From NCBI GenBank assembly GCA_009760855.2, contig WPIO01000151.1, positions 524,501 through 588,500 on the forward strand: 64,000 bases of DNA, given 5' to 3'. Every line of letters begins with the position of its first letter. Position 1 is the first letter of the stretch. The notes below the pieces were generated by a model. It had not been told where the DNA came from. It was given only the letters and a program-made list of their open reading frames with translations, and searched no databases. The DNA comes from Cristatella mucedo. Lineage: Eukaryota; Bryozoa; Phylactolaemata; Cristatellidae. Shown piece by piece: positions 1 to 10,400 of the stretch. The translations under genes and the position numbers were made by a program.

Positions 1-1291
1 ACTGAGCTGTTATATAGAACATATCAGAGCCACACATCGGAGTGTTTGCTTTATGCGGGCGCAATACTGCTGGGTGGAGCTTAATAAAAAAGTGGCCTAA
101 AAAGAGCCGCTGGTTGATAGAAAATTACCCAGCTTCAATTTTAGGCTTACCTAGATCGCTAGTACCATTTTCAATGCTGATGCACCGTCATATGCTCACT
201 TTTACAAGCGTTGTGTGTATCTTCCATGTCCAGACAGAACTAGGCGGCAGACGCAACCCTCGTAACAGTGCTAGTCTCAGACGACGTGCTGCGAATACTC
301 GCTATAACTTAACCTAGTATTAAAGCCAGTGACGTGCAGGTGGTTCGCCAGTGCACGTTGATATGCCGGCACTAGCAGCAAAAACACGGCAGCAATGAAG
401 AGCGCTCATGCATTAACAAAAAATTTCGCATTCATAATCCAGACAAGTTTATTTGACAGCAGTGGGGGATTTCAGGCGTTCAATAGCTGCCATGACGAAC
501 ACCTACGGCTTCATGGCATAGAGCACAAATCAGCTCACGTGCCACTTCCGACTCCAGAAGCACAACTGACTGCCAATCTCAAGGCTTCGGCTTATTCGGC
601 CTGAGCCATAAATATTCGCATGATCAGTGCCTAGCCACTAAAATTCAGGAACCACAAATGACGAATATCAAGTCGTAATCTGGCTTAATTAGCTAGCCGC
701 CTTTTCAACGCTAGAGGTTTGATTAAGTACCCAGCCAGTTGACAACAATTCACGGCACTCAGATCACTTTTGAGTCTCCGAATAGAAATGCTAGAAAACT
801 AAAACGAAATTACTAAGTACGCTCGCAGTGCCGTCACCGTGCATGCCTGAAAATATTTTCAGCCATATGGTTCGTGAGCCACCACGGCAGTAGCGCCACC
901 CTAAAATGGCACGTTGTGCACGAAAATTTGCATTTAGCAAGTAAACTAATTTCACTGTCTTTTCATTGCGATTAACGTTCTCTGGTTGGTGAATACAATA
1001 TTAGTGGTTCGTAACCAGTACAAAGCAGCTCTGCTATTCGAGCTGATTGATGTTTTACTGCTGCCACGGCAGTCTCCCTCCACCCGTAAACCTCTCACAT
1101 CACAGCAAGATACTGGTCTCTTAAGCGCCATCTCTCATCGTACCTGTTGTCATAACAATTTTCGAAATATACATATGAAGCCGACATAATGCCTCTACTC
1201 GACAGAGAGGTCATCACATTGCAGCGTTTCTGTCTTGAACAGCAACGTGTAGACTCTGGCTCGTGCATTGGCGCTGCGGCTGCTTTTCTAG
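1..1291. other. Intronic sequence upstream of exon a; nothing recognised
   Basis: By position this is the intron before the domain III S6 exon. I looked for the domain III pore-loop coding pattern and found none. The short open frames here show no protein-like pattern. Confidence 0.5.
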
Positions 1292-1429
1292 ATTGGACTG
1301 CAGCCTATTCGGGAATACAACAACAACTACTACGCTTTCATCGTGATTTTTATATTTATTGGTTCGTTTTTCTCACTGAATTTATTCATCGGTGTCATCA
1401 TCGACAACTTCAACATGCTAAAGAAGCAG
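1292..1429 (+). CDS. Nav2: Nav2-like exon a: domain III S6
   Basis: 46 codons, phase 0 at both ends, between a ttttctag acceptor and a gtgcgt donor. The translation runs from IGLQPIREY through the S6 signature [18 protein letters not shown] and ends in LKKQ. This S6 is very conserved in sodium channels. No domain III pore-loop exon was recognised between position 1 and 1291. Confidence 0.93.
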
Positions 1430-4400
1430 GTGCGTGTCGCATTAGCTTTTCAGGGGCTCAACCTTGACTTAAAGCGTGCTTATCTAAGCTTCGTGCCTTT
1501 TATGTAATCGATCCTTCATTATTATTTCGGGTGCAGAGAACTTTATAACTCCTGGATAAGTATTATTATTTGTATAGAAAGAAATACATGAAATCCATTT
1601 TCATTATTGTTATCTACAGACCTTGTCTAAAAAAATGAAATCTTGTCTATATCAATGTCTGAAGCTACTCACCTGAAGATAGTTGCCCTTCAGGCGCCTG
1701 TGTAGAGATAAGCTACTCCTCCATTTCTTAATCTTGCTAGTAGTGAAATCTGTACCGCCGAGCACTGTGACAGCCCTTCATACGACCATTCTTCGATCTG
1801 GATAGTGCGATGGAGCAACAAAACTCCGGGCTCCAACACCAAACACGTTATTGGCAGCAACCACCTCGGCCAAGCTCAGTCGACGAACTCTAGACATCTG
1901 CCTTCGTAAAGCAATCTGACCCTCTTCCCCCTAACAATATTAATAATACATTAGTTATAGCGCCCTCAGAGAACTCAATCTGTTTCGAGGCACTTTACAT
2001 TTACTACAAAGGAAGCATGATTAAATAGTTAGTAATAGCATGCTCAACGACAACATAACAACAAGCATAACATGGTTAGAGGTGACATTCACATAGTCAG
2101 AATGCAAATAGGGTTAGCGGCAGCATGCACAATGTCAGCAAACACAAGCACACAGCGGACGAATTATGGGGACCCACTAATTGCTCTGGTAAATAGCTAC
2201 ATTTTATTTTTAAATGTGGTCAAGTCCGGGAATGTCGTGACGCAAGACGGTAGTGAGTTCCGGGCTTTGTGACCATAGGAACTAAAGGCACTGTCTCCAA
2301 AAGATCTGAAATTCGTACGAGGTATTAATATACGAATAGATCCCGAAAGGTATGAAGTTTTCCGAGGTTTGAAGTTTCAATATACGAGTTCAGCTGGTGC
2401 CACAACTCGTTCTAGTATCTTTGATAGGAACGGTAGAAGGAAGACCGGGCGGAAGTTGCTCAAGTTCTCTTGGTCCAGTATTGCCTTTTTGAGTAGTGGC
2501 CTGACTACAGCCTTTTTGAGAGGTGCTGAGACATGATCTGTGGCTAATGGCATATCCACGATGTAGACTAGTTGCCTTCTTTGATTGGAATGTGAACTTC
2601 AAAACGAGGCCACTAGTGACCTCCTTGAAAGCATACATTTAGGTGCTGCACGGAACCGAGGGACAGGATTTCATGGGAGTTGCTGCCATTCTAGGGATGG
2701 ACTCCCTGATCGTGTATATCTTGTTGACAAAGAAGCTGGAGAAGCAATCATCACAAGGATCGCTAGGTAAGGATTTAACCTGGGAGCGGTTGAGAAGATG
2801 GTTGACCATAGATATCAGCGTTTTTCGATCGTGCATCTGTGATTCAACGATTATTTTGGAATGGAAGCTATACATGGCCTTTGCTAGGATCAATTGGTAC
2901 GATCTACAGTAGTCCTCGAACGCCAGTCGATAGACAGTCAGTCCTGATCTTGTGTATGTTTTTCTAGCTTTTGTATAATAGACCTACCTAATGTCTGTGG
3001 TAAACGAAAGACCATCTGGGCGTACAGTATCCTTAGTCAGAAGTGCAAACTCATTGAGCGTGTCAGCTAGTGTCATGTTGTTACAATCTAACGATGGTGA
3101 CAGGTCGGAAGGAGGATTGAGCAGCAGAGACGAAGCAGATATTCTCGCATGGACAGCATCGATGTCAAGGGTCTTGCAGTTTGTGATTCACACATGATTT
3201 CAGATGACAAGGAGGGCTCACATTGTAGACTGGATTAGATCAGCGTGTGGTCAGAGAAGCATAATTTGGGAATAATTTGCAATGATAGTGTGCAGTTGGA
3301 GGAGAAAATTTGGTCGAGTGTGTGACCCTTGATGAGAGTAGCACGTGACAATGAGTCAGTCAGTGCACGAAATTCAGGACTGAAGGCGTCGGATAAGTTA
3401 TCAAAATGAATTTTTTGAAATCTCCCACAATGATGAAGGATCAATTTCTTGCACGCAAAATTGAAATTAAATCATAGAAATATAAGATAAGGGATGATTT
3501 GGTACCTGGGGGTAATACACTACTGCCACCTTGGGTAGCTGGTTGTCGGCTGAACTCAAAACAAGCGATTTGAAAGACTGCTTTAAGGGGACTGAAAACG
3601 ATATGAAATTAAAAGTTGGGCCTGTAATAACTGCGTCTTAAGCTCCAATTTTACTTGATCTAGGAGTGCGAAAGAATGAGAAGCCTGTCGGGGTTGCTTC
3701 GTTAATGGTCAGGCGGTTTACAGATTTCAGCCAGATTTCGTCAAGGCGAGAAGTTCGAGGCCTTTTTCAGAACAGGGTCGCTTATTATAAGGGTTTATTG
3801 CACTTTGAGTGAGGATTCCAAAGGTAAGCATTAAGTTGGGCCGCGGGAGTTATAGCAGGCCTGAGGACCATAAAGATGGACAGATTCACAGCAACGCTTG
3901 AGGGAGAACGAGTTGAGCGGTTCGAGACAATGCTTGGAATACCAAATGAGCGGGCTCTCGGTTCGCAGCCCCCCCCCCCGAAAAATGAGTGGGTTCTCAG
4001 ATCACAGTCCCGATTCTGTTCCGGGGCGCTGTTCTTCGTGTATGCACAATTCATGAACTTTACCAGTGGCAATGACATCTAGGAATGAATTTGAACGACG
4101 ATAACGAATCGATAGTTGGTAGACACGATCATACCAAATAAGCAGGTTACTTGCATAACTAACGCTGCCGCTGGTGTGGCAGACCCAGCAGGTCGAAGCA
4201 ATAACCGTTGAGATGTGCATAGGTACGTATTTCTTGGACGCAACTGTAAAACATTAAACAGATGAGCTTTAAAAAGGTCTTAGCAGTATCGGTTTCCGTA
4301 AACGATGTTCGCTATTAAAGCTTGGCGTCTCTCTCTTTATTCCTCCGGCAGCCCTTAGATTATATGCATGCATTGTTTTTGCACTGTCGAGCCACAGTTC

Positions 4401-7400
4401 TTTCCAAACCCGCTCGAATGCTGATGGCAGTTTGTGGTAGATGCATGTCCCCACAGATGCCGCTAATCCGTGTATTTGTGCCATACTGCAGTCATCTTCC
4501 GAGAGCCTTTGTTCGCCCCTCAGCCGCTCCTCGATAGCCAGCGGCTGCTTAGTCCGTTTGATCCCTCGAAGGGCAGCGCCCTATGTTCTCGGGCTCCTGA
4601 GTAACGCTCCCTTACAACCACCCATATCAAGAGTCCACGACGGATCCCGCTGGGCACTTCCATGGCCCACGAGTCTTTTCACACTCAGAGCGAATCGACC
4701 GGCCTCGACCTCGACGCTGCAAGTTAGCTTGGGCTTGCTTAACCTTGCAGCTAATGCGCCAGCCTCAAAGGGGTGCTTATAATAATAATAATAATGCACT
4801 TGATAAAGCCCCCTCAGAGAACTCAATCTCTTTCTAGGCGCTTTACATTTGCTGAAAAGGGAAACGCGATTGAATGGTGAGTAATATCATGCTTGAGTGA
4901 TAAAAGGGCGGTGGCCTCGTCCTGTTGCAATGTCCCAAAAACCGGTGGATTCCATCGCCTGGGCGATAGAACGTGACCGGGGACAGCTTGAGCCCGCGGC
5001 CATTACGACGTAGCTCAGATCTACTCCCCCACTAGGCCAAGCATCGTATCACCCACCACTTTTCGGTAACTAACTGTTACCTATACCTCGTACAAACCTC
5101 AAATCCTTCGGAGACCGTGCAATTAGTTCGTATGCTCCTAAAGTCTGGAACTCACTACCGACTTGCGTCACGACATCCCTGACTTGACCACATTTAAAAA
5201 TAAATTAAAAACTCACCTATTTATGATAGCATTTAGTGGGTCCCTGTGATTTGTCCTTTATGTGCGTATGCGTGCTGACACTGTGCATGCTGCCACAAAC
5301 CACACTTACATGCTGACCCTGTGCATGTCACCCTATGTTATTCATGTTGTTTATCAAGCATGATACTACTCACCATTCGATCGTGTTTCCTTTGCAGCAA
5401 ACGTAAAGCGCCTAGGAAGAGATTGAGTTCTCTGAGGGCGCTTAAGCAAGTTTATTATAATTATTAGTATCATCATTGTTATTATAGTTTATTAAGCATG
5501 ACTACCCCATCTTTCTCTGCACATCGCCAGCTCTTTGTTATTAGTGCCATTGTATCCCGGTGGCTTGTTTCGCGCCACATTAGCCCGGTAGACGGTTCAG
5601 CTACAAAACTACCCCGTCCCATTTCATTATTTCGTTATTATCTCTCCGCCGATCCACATATCGCATTGGATACGTGTTGTTACTGGAGAAGGCTATTGCA
5701 TGATTTTTCAAGCTGGCGCTTACCACTGCTGGGTAGCGGGGGGCACAAGATGCTCCTCACCCTGCAAAATGCCACGGCCTTTGCATGCAATTTGGTGCAT
5801 GAATTTTGCTGCTCATTCTAAATGGACTTGACCAACATAACTCCTGTAGCATCTGCACAAAGTATGTGTGTCCTGTTCGCAAGTTACCTTTCATTAGAGG
5901 ACCATATCAGCTACGAAATCAAGTCTGTCAACTCTCTAGTGCATAATGTTGCAAGGATTTGGACGTGCTAAGACAGGGATGCCTCATGAAAGTTGGTCCA
6001 TGCATTAGTGACATACCGTCTTGACTTTTGGCACACTAATCACAAGTCTTCCTGCTAGCGATATGATGCATTTACTGCCGGTCCTTACATCCGTGCTAGT
6101 TGGGTGTCGGAGCTTACAAATGGCAGGCCTAAGCAACGGCCTCCTGCATTCGTTAGAGGCGACTTCGCGCTAACGAGTCTTGCAGTGCGGAGGCGGCAGC
6201 TACTTGCTGTCTGTGTTCGTCTTGCAGTATGACGGCAGCTACTTGTCCTCTTTGCTCACCGAAAGCCAGAGGGGCTATTTCAATACGCTGAAACAGCTCG
6301 CGTCAAAGAAGCCACAGAAAACTATTAGACGGCCCAAGGTGAGTTTCAAGCAGTCAAGCGATGAAGTACGCTGGTACTTTTAAAACTGAACTTGGTGCTT
6401 TATGCTCCTAACCATTGGGCTCAATAAAGAGCAAACAATGGCAGCCGGGATTAAAAATCGGTTCGCCCGCTTAAATTGGCTTGTAACTGCTAGGGCTTCA
6501 CTGGCGCTGTCATGTGCCGATTGAACTGTGGTGCTTAGGAATTTCTTGCCAGACAGCAGTTGGTGTGCAATCGTAGCACTAACCCTCAAGAATGTCTCCC
6601 AAGATCCTGCAAAACTTGGTATGGCGACTTGTCCTTTGCACGCTGACGGCACCTACCAAGGGCGGCCTTTGGCTAGATGTTTCGGTCAACGCAATCAAAG
6701 CTAATGCATGCAAAGCAAAGAAAAAGTTATGCACTCAGAAATAAAAATAAACGACAGATAATCTGAAAAAATTCAAAACCAAGTAAGCCTCAGTGAATCA
6801 AAAAGCTGCGTATCAATCGCCCGCTGTCTCGACTTTTCAGTGGATGAGAGACCTCCGCGTGCTACGCGAGATTATTAGTCATTATTGGTTATCAATCAGC
6901 AGCTCAATAATGCCTTTACACCGAAGAGGAATCTTTTTGGTCAGCAGCATTTCATTATGTCAATGGGATGGGGTTGACGACAGTTACCCTAACGGACAAT
7001 GGCCCTGATGGACAGTTGGCCCAACCTAAAGACGGAAGTGATAAAATCTTCGGTACTGACAAGCTTTTGTCTTCGCAGTGAAGTTCAAATTCCCAAAGTG
7101 CATTAAAAAGAGTTCCTTAATTTTTTTTCGAAATTATTCGAACAGGAAAACTCGAGCCACCCAATTGAGTGACAACGAACGCCAGTATCTTAGAATCGTC
7201 GTCGTACGTCTCTAATAGAATAAGGTAATAAGTTACATTATCTGACAACCTATTGAGCCGATCTGAAGAGCCTATTACAAGACCAACTACCAGATAGGCG
7301 TCTAATCATCGACTTCAGCATTGTGCAAAACATGTTTATTTTACTTTGAAACGCATGGTCTTCGTACAGAAATTAAGAATTACTATTACTAGGTGCTAAA

Positions 7401-10400
7401 AGTACTCAAATTTCGGCGAAAATTATGATGAGCTCTTTTTGCAAACCGAAACGTGCCCTTCGACCCTTCCTTTCGACCTCCGCCTTGTTTCTTCCGGGCT
7501 TAAATTCTGGCAGCCAGCAAACGGTACGAATCCTATTCTAGCTGCCACGCCTTTGGTCAATAATCTGGCTTAAACGCCGTTTAGGCAGAGTGCCCTGCAA
7601 TTTAGCATTCACTCTCCCGAGATCTTCAAGCTCTAAGTTTATGGCTTAAGAAACAAGACAGAGGCCTTCATTACTTGCCGCAGAAATAATTCAGAGCAGA
7701 GAAAATGCAGAATATAGTGTCAAAGAAAAACGAAACTATCCAGCTCACCCACAAAGTTCTCAACTTGAAATCAATAAATAGAGGAAAGGACAGCACCAAT
7801 AAATGGCACCTAAATGATGCTAGTGCCTTAATTACAGCACTACACCAACGGTCTTAGTTGCATATTCTCGTTTGCCCCTAGGTCTTGGCATAGGATGGAG
7901 GTGCTCGCTCGCCACAAAATAGGTCGTGGTTCCGATTCCTACAGTAATCAATCCTGTATTGGCCACACACACCCTCCTTTGGTTCCATATAGGCAGGCGG
8001 TTCATGTACCAAATTGTCTTCAGCGAACCCGTTCAGAGTGCTGGTGTATAAGGTAGAGGAAATATTTCGCTCGCCGTGTTAAAATTAAGGTTTTTATATA
8101 CAAGAATGTGTTAAGATAAAACAACAGCCATTCTTCAAAATAAAGACCATCATTGTCCACGCCCTTCTTCCAAGATCTGCAATCTCTTAGATTTGGTTAA
8201 AAGTACCACTCCTTTGCTTTGAATCGAAAAATCTTGACATGCTCCTTCAACGTCATTGAATCGCTCAAATCGGCGACCTTTCATAAAGTAATTGAAATTG
8301 ATAGAAAGAGGCCGTAGTCCGGAGCAACGTCTGGACTCTAGGCGGGTGTGGCAGAACCTTGACACCGTCCAGTTCTTCAAACTTGTTCCTAGTCTCTCTG
8401 GCCGTAAGCGGCTTTGCATCGTCTTTTTGAAACAAAGCGCTCTTTCGATGAACAAGACTTGGGTACTTTTCAGCCAGCGCATTGTAGACTCGATTAAGTT
8501 GCTAAAGTTCAGCGTTGATATTGCAACCGTTCGGCACGAGTTCAAAATACAAGATTCCTTCAAAGTTCCAACAAATAAAAATCGTGATTTTCTTGCCAAA
8601 TTGATTTTGCTTTGAAGCGGATGAAGAAGCTTGACTTTTTGAGACCCAACGCTTGTTTTGATCATGATTGACCTGGATGACCCACTTCTAGTCTGATGTC
8701 ACAATTCGCTCAAACAAAAGGTCATACAACGGATTTTTGAGCAATTTGTGACAAATATATATAATATCATAAAAAATTATTATTTGAACACGGCCCACGA
8801 ATTTTGTCCTCAGCCTTACATTTAGGAGTCTGTGTCGCTCTTTCTTTGCAAGTCAGCAACTGATACATGAGGCACGACACAGCTCACCTAGTAGACATTG
8901 CTTCCTGAGTGTGCCGGTGCAATAGAAGCACGGTTGTCAGAGCCCTGCTGTGGCACGAGCTAGTCTTTCTTACGCACATCTAACTTTTATCTGACCCTAG
9001 GTAAAGTGCTCCTAGCAGATTGAGGCTTTTTTGCAAGATCTTTTGTCAGCGTTTGATACCATTAACCACCGAGTTCTTTTGGAGCGGCTCTCATTTCGCC
9101 CGGTGGTCACTAGTTCTAGGTTTTATCTCAATGGGAGACTCCAGAGCGCTGATGTAAAGGAGCACATATATATCACACGAGGAACCACTAAAGTACGGGG
9201 TATTATAGTGTTTTATGATAGCCCATATTTACTACAGGATACCTTATGACTCTGCACACGTCTTGGGTCTTTTAGGCTTTAACCTCTATGCAGATGACGC
9301 ACAGCTGTACTTATGCTTTGATTCATCCCAGCACTCCAGCATGTCAAATTCCCTCTCAACTCTCTTACAGCATATGTTGCTGACGTACGCACACAGATGA
9401 CAGCAAACTTTCTCAAATTGAACGATGATAAAACAACTTGCTAGTTATGGGCAAACCAAGTATGACTCAGAATATGGAACGCTTAAGACTCAAAATCGGT
9501 TCTACCAACCCATCTCGTATAATCGATCGTGTTTCCTTTACAGCAAATACAAAGTGCCTAGAAAGAGATTGAGTTCTCGTATGGCGATTTATCAAATATT
9601 ATTATTATTATTATCTGCACGAAATCTGGCTAAATTGTTCCAAAGTAACCGATCACTAGCAACGGCATCAGCTCCACGGTCAAGTCTGCTTAATTTCAGT
9701 TACGTCACACTTCTGAAATTTGAGCCTGCTTTAAACAAGGATTCTACATCCAAATTGGTCCATGCATTTGTGACATCTTATCTTGACTTATGTAGATTCC
9801 TGCTTACTGGTCTACCGGCCCGTGCAATCACCTGCTCATAGTTGGTGCAAAACTCTGCAGCTGGGCTTGTCTGTCGTGAGCATCTCAGTCACTCACTACA
9901 TAACTTCTCGCCGACCTACACTGGCTCCCAATCAATCAGCGTATTGACCTCTGTGCTCTGTCACTCACTTTTAGCTCCCTTAATCCTCCAGCCTTCCCAT
10001 ACAAACTACTCTCACACTAGCGTAGGCATCATTTCTTAGGCTTTTATGACTCAAGTCCCTCAACTCTGCTTCGAACCAGTTTCAAATTGTTTGGAGACCA
10101 TTCCTTTTTGCTCTATTCAGGAGCTTTACAACAATAACTTCCATATGGTTGGTCTTTATTTAGATCTATATATCCACTCTGCATTTGATGCATGCTAATA
10201 ATAATATTTTCAGTTTAAAAATGAAAATGATTTGCAGATAACTTTTTTCTACTTTTGTAGGCAAGATTCCTGGCTTTCTTTTTCGATCTCTCGAGCAGCA
10301 GGAAATTTTACATCGTGTACATGACAGTGATCTTCTTCAACTTGGTAGTCATGATGCTGGAGGATCCGAACAGCAGCCCTACAGTGAAGCTCGTTTCAAA

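Noticed and set aside
1189-1467. 92-codon open frame covering the domain III S6 exon in another frame
   Set aside because: The conserved channel sequence is in a different frame of the same DNA.
8292-8615. 107-codon + strand open frame opposite the mariner
   Set aside because: Antisense shadow of the transposase remnant; the - strand translation carries the family motifs.
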